From assembly GCA_001303665.1 (NCBI GenBank), contig LJUF01000017.1, positions 1-17,119 on the forward strand: a stretch of 17,119 nucleotides of DNA, given 5' to 3'. Position 1 is the stretch's first letter. Every line of letters begins with the position of its first letter. This document shows, piece after piece, positions 8,061 through 14,273 of this stretch. The notes beneath the pieces are model-generated. The model was given only the letters and a program-made list of their open reading frames with translations, was not told the origin of the DNA and did no database searches. Source of the stretch: Phycisphaerae bacterium SM23_33. GTDB taxonomy: Bacteria; Planctomycetota; Phycisphaerae; SM23-33. Made by a program: the position numbers and the translations under genes.

Positions 8061-8089
8061 AATATCGGCATAAGCAGGTGCCTTTGCAA
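8061..8089 (-). promoter_or_regulatory. candidate sigma70-like promoter of the adaptor/SecA unit
   Basis: On the minus strand, TTGCAA (8089-8084) and GATATT (8066-8061) are separated by exactly 17 nt, each matching four of six consensus bases. Transcription would begin near 8054, leaving a leader of roughly 37 nt before the ATG at 8017. Each box is only a moderate match, so chance cannot be excluded. Confidence 0.35.
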
Positions 8090-8298
8090 GCAGTTCCGCC
8101 CGGGCGAATGGCCCGGATCCGGCCGGCGGGCGGGCTTCCGTCCTCGGCACTCGCGACGCGACCCCGCGGCCGCGCCGCAGGGCCAGCCCAAGCCGGAACT
8201 TGTGGCGGACCCTCGCAGCCAAACCGGCGTTCCCTGCCGGCAACGGCCCCCCAGCCCCGGACCTCGGACCGGCTTCATGCCATATTATGCCAGCGATT

Positions 8299-8315
8299 GG
8301 CTTGTCGAACAAGCC
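8299..8315. promoter_or_regulatory. perfect inverted repeat, possible operator
   Basis: GGCTTGT (8299-8305) and ACAAGCC (8309-8315) are perfect 7-bp arms around CGA. The repeat lies about 93 nt before the SDR start codon and just downstream of the TATTAT patch at 8283-8288. It could be a regulator-binding site for the pterin operon or a small RNA hairpin in its leader. No matching copy was noticed elsewhere in the window. Confidence 0.25.
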
Positions 8316-8407
8316 CATGGTGAATACAGTGGAGGGCGAGACCGGCTCGCCTGGGACCGTGGGGCCGGCCCGCGGGCTCAGGCGATGTTCGTCGATGGGA
8401 GGGCCTC

Positions 8408-9160
8408 ATGGGACCGAACTCCGCCGAACTGGCCGGAAAGACCGCCCTGGTGACCGGTGCGGCCAAACGCATCGGCCAGGCCACGGCCCTGGCCCTGGCC
8501 GCCGACGGCGCCAACGTCATCGTTCACTATAACACCTCCGCCAAACAGGCCGAGCAGCTCGCCCACAGTATCCTCCAGGCCGGCACGAAGGCCTGGGCCC
8601 TGCAGGCCGACTTGGGCGACCCGGCCCAGGCCCAGGGCCTGCTGCAAAGGGCCGTCCAACAGGCCGGGCCCGTGGACATCCTTATCAACAACGCCTCCAT
8701 TTTCCCCCCCAGCCGCCTGACCGACTTCACCGCCGACGAGCTGGCCGAGAGCATCAACGTCAACGCCCTGGCCCCGCTGCTGATCGGGCGAGCCTTTGCC
8801 GCCCAGCGGCGGCCGGGGGTGATCGTGAACTTCCTCGACTGCCGCATCGGCGACTACGACCGGTCGCACGCGGCCTATCACCTCAGCAAACGCATGCTGT
8901 TCAGCCTGACGCGAATGATGGCGCTGGAGTTCGCCCCCGCCGTCCGGGTCAACGCCGTGGCCCCGGGGCTGATTCTGCCCCCGCCGGGCCAGGACGAGTC
9001 GTTCCTGCAGCGCCTGGCCTCGACCAACCCGCTCCACCGCCACGGCGGGGTGGCCGACGTCGCCGAGGCGGTGAGGTTCCTGATTCGAAGCGAGTTCGTC
9101 ACCGGGCAGGTCATCTATGTGGACGGCGGACGCCACATGAAAGGGGCCATGTATGGCTGA
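8408..9160 (+). CDS. SDR oxidoreductase, pteridine reductase (PTR1/FolM) type
   Basis: A 250-residue short-chain dehydrogenase. It shows TGAAKRIG (16-23), the NADP-binding glycine motif in the exact form used by pteridine reductases, HYNTSAKQ (40-47) where PTR1-type enzymes bind the NADPH phosphate, NNAS (94-97), and YHLSK with Y157 and K161. The position normally held by catalytic Ser is Asp (D144, 13 residues before the Tyr), as in Leishmania PTR1 and E. coli FolM. It therefore most likely reduces dihydro- or oxidised pterins with NADPH in the cytoplasm. It ends APGLIL...YVDGGRHM, a full-length SDR. The ATG has GGGAGGG just upstream. It overlaps folB by 8 nt and leads a pterin operon, which supports the substrate class. 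Whether the natural product is tetrahydromonapterin, tetrahydrobiopterin-like or tetrahydrofolate cannot be told from sequence. Confidence 0.88.
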   Translation: MGPNSAELAGKTALVTGAAKRIGQATALALAADGANVIVHYNTSAKQAEQLAHSILQAGTKAWALQADLGDPAQAQGLLQRAVQQAGPVDILINNASIFPPSRLTDFTADELAESINVNALAPLLIGRAFAAQRRPGVIVNFLDCRIGDYDRSHAAYHLSKRMLFSLTRMMALEFAPAVRVNAVAPGLILPPPGQDESFLQRLASTNPLHRHGGVADVAEAVRFLIRSEFVTGQVIYVDGGRHMKGAMYG

Positions 9161-9536
9161 GGCCCGGACGGAGCCCGACAAGATCCACATCCGCGACCTG
9201 CTGCTCCGCTGCGTGCTGGGGGTTTACGAGGCCGAGCGAAAAGACAGGCAGGACGTGGTCATCCACATCACCATGGAAGCGGACCTGCGCCAAGCCGCCC
9301 GGAGCGACCGTATCCAAGACACCGTCAACTACAAAGAAGTGAAGCAGCGCGTGATCGAGCTGGTGGACCGGTCGTCCTTCTTCCTTGTGGAGCGGCTGGC
9401 CGAGGCGATTGCCGACGTGTGCCTGCAGGAACCGCGCGTGCAACGGGTGCGGGTGCGGGTGGAGAAGCCGGCGGCCCTGCGCTTCGCGCGGACGGTCGAG
9501 GTGGAGATCGTCCGGGAGCGGCCGGCCGATGGCTGA
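9153..9536 (+). CDS. folB: dihydroneopterin aldolase FolB (or FolX-type epimerase)
   Basis: A 127-residue protein of the FolB/FolX family, which cleaves dihydroneopterin to 6-hydroxymethyl-dihydropterin and glycolaldehyde, or in FolX epimerises the triphosphate. Recognised parts are the IRDLLLRCVLGVYEAER opening strand and turn (13-29), VNY with Y60 matching the family's conserved Tyr, FLVERLAEAIAD (77-88) with the pterin-anchoring Glu (E80), and VEKPAALRFARTVEVEI (103-119) with the family's catalytic Lys (K105). Length is normal. FolB and FolX are hard to separate by eye. It overlaps the SDR stop codon and the next gene, each by 8 nt, with the identical octamer ATGGCTGA at both junctions, and has AAGGGG 6 nt before its ATG. 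Confidence 0.9.
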   Translation: MAEARTEPDKIHIRDLLLRCVLGVYEAERKDRQDVVIHITMEADLRQAARSDRIQDTVNYKEVKQRVIELVDRSSFFLVERLAEAIADVCLQEPRVQRVRVRVEKPAALRFARTVEVEIVRERPADG

Positions 9537-9813
9537 AGCGGTGGACGCCTTCGTGGCCGTGGGGTCCAACATCGAACCGGACAAGAACCTGCCCGAGGCC
9601 CTGCGGCTGCTGGGCCGGTGCGTGCGGATTACCGGCGTCTCCACCGTCTACCGGACCGCCGCGCTGAGCGGGCAGGGGCAGGAAGAGTTCGCGAACGGGG
9701 TGTGGCGGATCCGGACCTCGCGGCTGGGCGAGGTCGTCCGGCCCGGGGCGGAAAGGGAGCTGGAACCTGTCGCGGAACTGACACAGCGCCTCAGAAGGAG
9801 CCTGCAACGATGA
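9529..9813 (+). CDS. folK: short HPPK-like protein (FolK) missing its catalytic half
   Basis: A 94-residue protein. Residues 7-61 match the N-terminal half of 6-hydroxymethyl-dihydropterin pyrophosphokinase: AFVAVGSNIEPDKNLPEAL, then STVYRTAALSGQGQEEFANGVWRI with the pterin-side Tyr and Asn. Normal FolK is about 130-170 residues and continues with the ATP/Mg-binding and catalytic block containing RxPRxxDLDLL. That block is absent here. After residue 61 the chain jumps to a charged tail (LEPVAELTQRLRRSLQR) resembling the end of some FolK proteins. The other two frames to the folE start show no missing block, so an internal deletion is more likely than a frameshift. The frame is intact, with GGGAG before its ATG and an ATGA overlap with folE. 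It is probably inactive as a kinase, but may be retained for coupling or as a binding protein. Confidence 0.7.
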   Translation: MAEAVDAFVAVGSNIEPDKNLPEALRLLGRCVRITGVSTVYRTAALSGQGQEEFANGVWRIRTSRLGEVVRPGAERELEPVAELTQRLRRSLQR

Positions 9814-10376
9814 ACGAGGAACGGGTAGCCGAACTGGTGCGCGAACTGCTGATCGAGCTCGGCGACGATCCCGACAGGGATGGCCTGCGGAGAACGCCGA
9901 TTCGCGTCGCCAAGGCCATGGCGTTTCTGACCCAGGGATATCGGACCGATCCCAAGGCAATCGCCCGGGACGCGGTGTTCGAAAGCCACGCCAACAACAT
10001 GATCATCGCCCGCGACATCGAGGTGTACAGCCTGTGCGAGCATCACATCCTGCCCTTTTACGGGCGCTGCCACATCGGCTACATCGCCAGGGACAAGCTG
10101 GTCGGGGTCAGCAAGCTGGCGCGGATCGTGGACTGCCACGCCCGGCGGCTCCAGATCCAGGAGCGTCTGACGGCCCAGATCGCTCAAGAAGTGATGGAAG
10201 CCGTCAACGCCGCCGGCGTCGGCGTGGTGATGGAATGCCGGCACCTGTGCATGATGATGCGCGGCGTGGAGAAGCAGAACTCGATCATGATCACCTCCTC
10301 CGTGCTCGGCTGCTTCCACGATGACGCCGCCACTCGGGGTGAATTCCTGGACCTCATCGGCCGGCCGGCCGTCTGA
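9810..10376 (+). CDS. folE: GTP cyclohydrolase I (FolE, type IA)
   Basis: A 188-residue enzyme that converts GTP to 7,8-dihydroneopterin triphosphate, the first step of folate and other pterin pathways. Zinc ligands are C76 and H79 in SLCEHHILPFYG (74-85) and C147 in RHLCMMMRG (144-152). GRCHIGYI (85-92) and the GVEKQNSIM segment (152-160) are classic FolE signatures, and the helical N-terminus (LRRTPIRVAKAM) is typical. The ATG at 9810 has AGAAGGAG with 9-nt spacing and overlaps the FolK-like stop as ATGA; the longer open frame upstream belongs to the folK-like region in another frame. It is the last gene of the pterin operon and converges on the radical SAM gene with a 12-nt gap. Confidence 0.97.
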   Translation: MNEERVAELVRELLIELGDDPDRDGLRRTPIRVAKAMAFLTQGYRTDPKAIARDAVFESHANNMIIARDIEVYSLCEHHILPFYGRCHIGYIARDKLVGVSKLARIVDCHARRLQIQERLTAQIAQEVMEAVNAAGVGVVMECRHLCMMMRGVEKQNSIMITSSVLGCFHDDAATRGEFLDLIGRPAV

Positions 10377-10388
10377 GCGCCGGGCGCT
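10376..10388. terminator. small stem-loop between convergent genes
   Basis: AGCGC (10376-10380) and GCGCT (10384-10388) flank CGG, filling the 12-nt gap between the folE stop and the stop of the convergent radical SAM gene. It has no T tract on either side. It could weakly end transcription in both directions, but a 5-bp stem can easily occur by chance in DNA this GC-rich. Confidence 0.2.
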
Positions 10389-11477
10389 TCACGCCGGCGC
10401 GTAGGTGTCTTGGCAATGCCTGGCCACGTATAGCGACTCCAGGTCCTCCCGGCAGTCGTACACAAGCCGCCCGTCCGGGTCGCCGTACCGGCCAGCCAGC
10501 GCCCGGGCCGGGACCGTGTAGATCGTCTCCAGCCCGAGGGCGCGGTTGCTCAGATATGCGTCCACTATCGATTCGACCGGGTCGCTTTCGAGATTCCCGA
10601 GCCTCCACCACGGCTCCAGTGTGCTGAGATTCGAGAAGACGTCCATATCGGGAGTGACGAAAAACCACAGCTCCGGATACTCGAATGACTCGCAGGTTAC
10701 CCGGTCGCTCCCGCTGAGGATCTCCTGATACCACTGCCGCTCCGTCCGCCAGAGCGTGTCCTTCTTCCGGTACTTCCGGGTGGCCTCAACGATCGCTTCC
10801 GGAATCCCGTCCAGGTCTTCGACACTCGGCCGGAGATGCTCGATCTTTCTGGCCTCGCCGTCAGGCCCGGGCGTCTGCATGAAGATCTCGAACTCCCCGC
10901 CCAGGGCGGCAACTCTTTCCCGCAGCTTCAGCTTCTCCGCCAGCTCCAGCAACCCGCCCAGCTCGGGGAGAATCTTTCTCGTCAGGAACAGCTGCCAGCG
11001 CGGCTTCATGCCCGCCTCCAGCAGCCGCTCGGTCGCGGTCAGGCTGTCCCGGAACGCACCCTTCCGCCGGCAAAACCAGTCGTGGGTCTCGGCCAGGCCG
11101 AAGAACTTGATCTGACACTTGCCCGGGCCGACCCGGCCGGCCCACGGGGCATATTCAGGGTCCCGGGCCAGCCGCCAGACGCTGAGCAGCTCATATCGGG
11201 CCGGCCGGCCGTCGCTGAGCTCGGCTTCCAATTCGTAGAGCTGCTTGTAGTCGTCGGAAAAATCTGGCTCGCGGAAACAGGTGGAAAAGACCAGGCCCTT
11301 GACGGCGGAACCGGCCTGCCCGGGCGCGAAGAAGCCCCGGAACTGTTCGGCGACCCGGCGAACATCCTGAACGGAAAGGCGCTTGTTCTGCGCCCGGCCG
11401 AGCCAGCAGTGGCGGCAGGCGTTGGGGCAGCCGCACATGTCAACCGCAATGCCGACCTTTTCCTTCAGCGGCGCCAC
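10389..11477 (-). CDS. radical SAM enzyme of unknown substrate
   Basis: A 362-residue radical SAM protein. CGCPNACRHCW (15-25) gives the CxxxCxxC cluster motif with C17, C21 and C24, very near the N-terminus. The middle follows a barrel-like order: LVFSTCFREPDF (62-73), RYELLSVWRLARD (94-106), IKFFGLAETHDWF (123-135), RWQLFLTRKIL (160-170). The tail has a segment WFFVTPDMDVFSNLSTLEPWWRLGNLESD (271-299) like the start of a SPASM-type extension, but only scattered later Cys (C342, C355), so a second FeS cluster is uncertain. The GTG start at 11477 follows a TAA directly and has GGGGAG 6-7 nt before it. It stands alone between the pterin operon and the two-component genes, with its own promoter. 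I do not recognise its substrate; a peptide or RiPP-modifying enzyme is one possibility. Confidence 0.85.
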   Translation of the reverse strand: MAPLKEKVGIAVDMCGCPNACRHCWLGRAQNKRLSVQDVRRVAEQFRGFFAPGQAGSAVKGLVFSTCFREPDFSDDYKQLYELEAELSDGRPARYELLSVWRLARDPEYAPWAGRVGPGKCQIKFFGLAETHDWFCRRKGAFRDSLTATERLLEAGMKPRWQLFLTRKILPELGGLLELAEKLKLRERVAALGGEFEIFMQTPGPDGEARKIEHLRPSVEDLDGIPEAIVEATRKYRKKDTLWRTERQWYQEILSGSDRVTCESFEYPELWFFVTPDMDVFSNLSTLEPWWRLGNLESDPVESIVDAYLSNRALGLETIYTVPARALAGRYGDPDGRLVYDCREDLESLYVARHCQDTYAPA

Positions 11478-11519
11478 TTAGGCTCTCCCCGGCGGCAAAG
11501 AGATGCTTCGCCGCCCAGC

Positions 11520-11547
11520 AGTATAGGAAGGGAAGTCATCGTGTCCA
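11520..11547 (-). promoter_or_regulatory. sigma70-like promoter of the radical SAM gene
   Basis: On the minus strand, TGGACA (11547-11542) and TATACT (11525-11520) each match five of six consensus bases with a 16-nt spacer. Transcription would begin near 11513, giving a short leader of about 36 nt before the GTG start, with the GGGGAG ribosome site inside it. This is the best promoter-like sequence in the window. Confidence 0.55.
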
Positions 11548-11559
11548 TACTATAGGCTC

Positions 11560-11587
11560 GGCCTCCCCCGGGGCCCGGACGGAGGCC
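11560..11587 (-). terminator. GC-rich hairpin after the response regulator
   Basis: GGCCTCC (11560-11566) and GGAGGCC (11581-11587) are perfect 7-bp arms, with CCCGGGG-type bases inside able to pair further. It begins 15 nt beyond the regulator stop and lies upstream of the radical SAM promoter. No U tract follows, so it is a probable stabilising or Rho-assisted end rather than a classic intrinsic terminator. Confidence 0.35.
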
Positions 11588-11601
11588 TGTGAAGAGCCGT
11601 C

Positions 11602-12294
11602 TCAGGCGGTTTCGGGCATCTCAAAGCGGTAGCCGATGTCGCGAATCGTCCTGATGAAGGTGGGACGGGCAGGATGGGGCTCGATCTTCTTCCTCAGCGT
11701 GTTGACGCAGCGATCCACACTGCGCGAGGTCACGAAGACGTCGTAGCCCCACACGGACTTGAGGATCTGGCTGCGTGTGAGGGCGCGGTCGGCCTGCCGG
11801 ACCAGGAACTCCAGCACGGCGAACTCCTTTGGAGTCAGGGAGATCTCCTGGCCGTTGCGCAGGAGCTTTCGCGACGTGAGGTTCAGCTCGCAATCGCCGA
11901 ATCGGCAGACCGTCGGCCGGCCGCGGCGCCGACGCCGAAGCAGCCCGTTCGCCCGCGCCAGCAGCTCCTTGATGCTGAAAGGCTTGGTAACGTAATCGTC
12001 GGCCCCCAGGTTCAGCCCCAGCACGATGTCGGACTCCTGGCCCTTGGCCGTAAGCATGACGACGGGCATCTCCAGCCCCTCGTTGCGGATCAGGCGGCAG
12101 ACTTCGTATCCGTTGACCTTCGGCAGCATGATATCGAGGACGATCAGGTCGGGCCGGCCGTCCAGGGCCAGCTCCAGGCCCTTCTCGCCGTCGGAGGCCG
12201 TCTCCACACGATAGCCGTCGAACTCGAAGTTGTCCTTCAGGCCGCGCAGCATCGTGGCGTCGTCTTCAACGATCAGAACCGTTTCGCCCGCCAT
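11602..12294 (-). CDS. OmpR/PhoB-family response regulator
   Basis: A 230-residue two-domain regulator. The receiver (about 4-118) has the acidic pair D11/D12 in VEDDATML, phospho-acceptor D54 in IVLDIMLP, T82 in MLTAKG and K104 in TKPFS. The DNA-binding winged helix (about 130-226) has LTPKEFAVLEFLVRQ, LTRSQILKSVWGYD, a recognition helix around RSVDRCVNTLRKKIE and the wing IRTIRDIGYRFE. It begins 8 nt after the histidine kinase stop codon, so the two are cotranscribed and surely partners. A hairpin follows the gene. Target genes are unknown; likely targets include its own operon. Confidence 0.97.
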   Translation of the reverse strand: MAGETVLIVEDDATMLRGLKDNFEFDGYRVETASDGEKGLELALDGRPDLIVLDIMLPKVNGYEVCRLIRNEGLEMPVVMLTAKGQESDIVLGLNLGADDYVTKPFSIKELLARANGLLRRRRRGRPTVCRFGDCELNLTSRKLLRNGQEISLTPKEFAVLEFLVRQADRALTRSQILKSVWGYDVFVTSRSVDRCVNTLRKKIEPHPARPTFIRTIRDIGYRFEMPETA

Positions 12295-12302
12295 GCCTGC
12301 GG

Positions 12303-14273
12303 TTAGTCCTTTCGCGATCCGGCGGCCCCGGCCGCGCCGCCGACTGGAAGCCTCACGGTAAAGCTGCTGCCCTTGCCGGGCTGGGTGGCCACGTCAATCG
12401 AGCCGCCGTGTGCGTCCACGATGAACTTCACGATGCTCAGGCCCAGGCCGCAGCCGCCGGCGCTGCGGGTGAGTGACTGGTCCACCTGGTAGAAGCGGTC
12501 GAAGATGTTCTTGGCGGCCCGGCGCGAAAGGCCGATGCCGTTGTCCGCCACCTCCAGGCAGACGTTCGCGTCGGCCTCGTAAGCCCGCACGGCGATGCGC
12601 TTGTCGTCCTTGGAATACTTGTACGCATTGTCCAGCAGGTTGAGAAGCACGGTGACCAGGGCGTCGCGGTCGGCGGTGATGGCCGGCAGGTCCGGCGCGA
12701 CGCGGACCTCCAGCTTGCAGTTGGGTCCGTTCAGGCGGTCGGCCATGGCCTCCACGGCAGCCGCCACGACCTCGTCGAGCTTCACCGGACCGAACTCAAA
12801 GGCCACCTTCTTCCGCTCCATCCGGGAGAAGGTCAGGAAGTTGTCTATCAGCCGGGTGAGCCGCTCGTTCTCCCTGGCGATCAGGCTGAAGTATTCACGG
12901 GCCTGCCACTGGTCCTGGTAGCGGCCGGCCAGCAGCGTGTCCACCAGCACGCGGATCGAGGCCAGCGGCGTCTTCAGCTCGTGGGAAACGGTCGCGATCA
13001 GGTCGTTCTTCAGCCGGGCGAGCCTCATCTGCCGACTGACGAAGCGCCCCACCATCAGGGCCAGCACGGCGATGATCACGATGCCCACGATGCCGGTCCA
13101 GAGGTAGATGGCATTGCGTCTGCTGGCGGCGGCCGCGAAGGGCTCCTCCCCCGCCAATCGAAGTTCCAGCTTCCACCCGGGCATCTGCCTGGGCGCCGCC
13201 ACCGCCAGGACTGCCTCGGCTTCCGCCGGCGGCGAGCCGGGCCGGACGAGCGCCAACGTCGCCCCGGCGAAGGGCTCGTCCAGCCGCCCCGCCGATCTCA
13301 TCTCCGCCAGGAGAGTCTCGGTCCTGAAGATGGCCGCCACCTCCCCCCCGGCCGAGGGGAAGTTCCACAAGTCTCCCGGCGCTCGCGACAGTTGCAGCGG
13401 CCGGGCCGGCGGGGGGCGGGCTTCCAGATATTCGGCCGCCAGATGCTCGGCGGCCAGCGTGGGAAAGGCCGGCACGTCCGGCGCGACTTCGCGCAGCGCC
13501 AGCATGAGGAAGCGCCGCTGGCCGGAGGGCATCGCCGGGTCGCCGTAATCGCTCAGCCGGTCGGCGAGCTTCCCGGCAAGGGCGCGGAATTGCCGGCTGT
13601 CGGTTTCTTCGGCCAACTCCAGGGCCAGCAGCAGGGCATCGGGGGCGATGAGTCTGCCGCCGGCGCCCCTGGCCCCGCGGAGCTCGGCCGAGGCGAGCGG
13701 GCCGGTCAGGATGACAACCGCCTCGTGCTTGCGCCCGGCCTGGGCCAGGCAGCGGGCCTGGGCCCGCAGCGCCCGGGCCGTGAGGTTTCGGTCCTTGGCC
13801 TCCCGGGGGATCGTGGCATATGCCTCGGCCGCCTTGCCGGGCAGTCTCTGCTGGTATTCCAGTTCGCCGGCGGCCAGCCACGGCGACGAAGGTTCGTCCG
13901 GCTCGGCCGCCAGGGGCGCCTCCAGCAGCGGATATTCCAGTTGGCCGGCCTTGTCGTACACCACCACGCTGTCGGCCACGCCGGAGGTCACCAGCTCCGC
14001 GAAGATCCGCGCCGCGGGCAGTTTGTCCGCCTTGGCCAATGCCCGCTGCTTGTCGAGCCAGTGTTTCTCGAGGGCTTCTTGCGCGGCCAGGGCGTGCTGA
14101 CGATACGCCTGAGTGAGTCTCTGCCGCACGGCCAGACGCTCGTTGCGCATGGCCGCGCTCATGAACCACAACACGCACGCCGTGGGCACGACCACGGTCA
14201 GCAGCAGGAGGCCCAGCACGGGCCACGGCTCCAGGCCGCGGCCCGTGCTCGTCCGCAGCGATCGCTTCGTCAC
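12303..14273 (-). CDS. sensor histidine kinase with large extracytoplasmic domain
   Basis: A 656-residue membrane kinase. TM1 is at about 17-41 and TM2 at about 389-412. The roughly 345-residue region between them begins with a helical segment and includes TPR-like pairs (for example 134-190, GELEYQQRLPGKAAEAY and ARCLAQAGRKHEAVVIL), then a mixed region with no clear known sensor domain. The cytoplasmic part has the H box SHELKTPL (phospho-acceptor H431), N box NLLDNAYKYS (545-554), G1 DNGIGL (577-582), F box FDRFYQVDQSL (591-601) and G2 GCGLGLSIV (607-615). A HAMP domain is not evident; a short linker joins TM2 to the H box. It starts with GTG at 14273, with GGAGAGGG 7 nt upstream, and overlaps the stop of the preceding gene as GTGA. 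The response regulator follows 8 nt later. The ligand may involve the preceding secreted protein. Confidence 0.95.
   Translation of the reverse strand: MTKRSLRTSTGRGLEPWPVLGLLLLTVVVPTACVLWFMSAAMRNERLAVRQRLTQAYRQHALAAQEALEKHWLDKQRALAKADKLPAARIFAELVTSGVADSVVVYDKAGQLEYPLLEAPLAAEPDEPSSPWLAAGELEYQQRLPGKAAEAYATIPREAKDRNLTARALRAQARCLAQAGRKHEAVVILTGPLASAELRGARGAGGRLIAPDALLLALELAEETDSRQFRALAGKLADRLSDYGDPAMPSGQRRFLMLALREVAPDVPAFPTLAAEHLAAEYLEARPPPARPLQLSRAPGDLWNFPSAGGEVAAIFRTETLLAEMRSAGRLDEPFAGATLALVRPGSPPAEAEAVLAVAAPRQMPGWKLELRLAGEEPFAAAASRRNAIYLWTGIVGIVIIAVLALMVGRFVSRQMRLARLKNDLIATVSHELKTPLASIRVLVDTLLAGRYQDQWQAREYFSLIARENERLTRLIDNFLTFSRMERKKVAFEFGPVKLDEVVAAAVEAMADRLNGPNCKLEVRVAPDLPAITADRDALVTVLLNLLDNAYKYSKDDKRIAVRAYEADANVCLEVADNGIGLSRRAAKNIFDRFYQVDQSLTRSAGGCGLGLSIVKFIVDAHGGSIDVATQPGKGSSFTVRLPVGGAAGAAGSRKD

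Larger units (their letters stand above)
8018..8407. other. divergent intergenic region (regulatory)
   Basis: This 390-nt stretch separates the minus-strand adaptor/SecA unit from the plus-strand pterin operon. Most of it is very GC-rich and I see no convincing gene in it; the frames that cross it are low-complexity Arg/Pro/Gly. It contains a candidate minus-strand promoter near 8061-8089, a perfect inverted repeat at 8299-8315 and an AT-rich patch at 8281-8288 with a TATTAT box that could be a plus-strand -10 element, though no good -35 hexamer lies at the right distance. Confidence 0.5.

Noticed and set aside
8018..8278. Extended N-terminus of the first adaptor gene up to 8278
   Set aside because: The extra residues are Arg/Gly-rich, would hide the signal peptide, and lack a ribosome site as good as that at 8017.
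9640..9810. A frameshift hiding the rest of FolK
   Set aside because: None of the three forward frames between the conserved half and folE contains an RxPRxxDLDLL-like block, and the space is too short for it.
9520..12159. Repeated GGCCGGCC octamers (for example 9520, 10359, 11199, 11915, 12152) as a possible functional signal
   Set aside because: They fall in Gly-Arg-Pro-type codons in very GC-rich DNA and show no consistent strand or spacing, so composition explains them.
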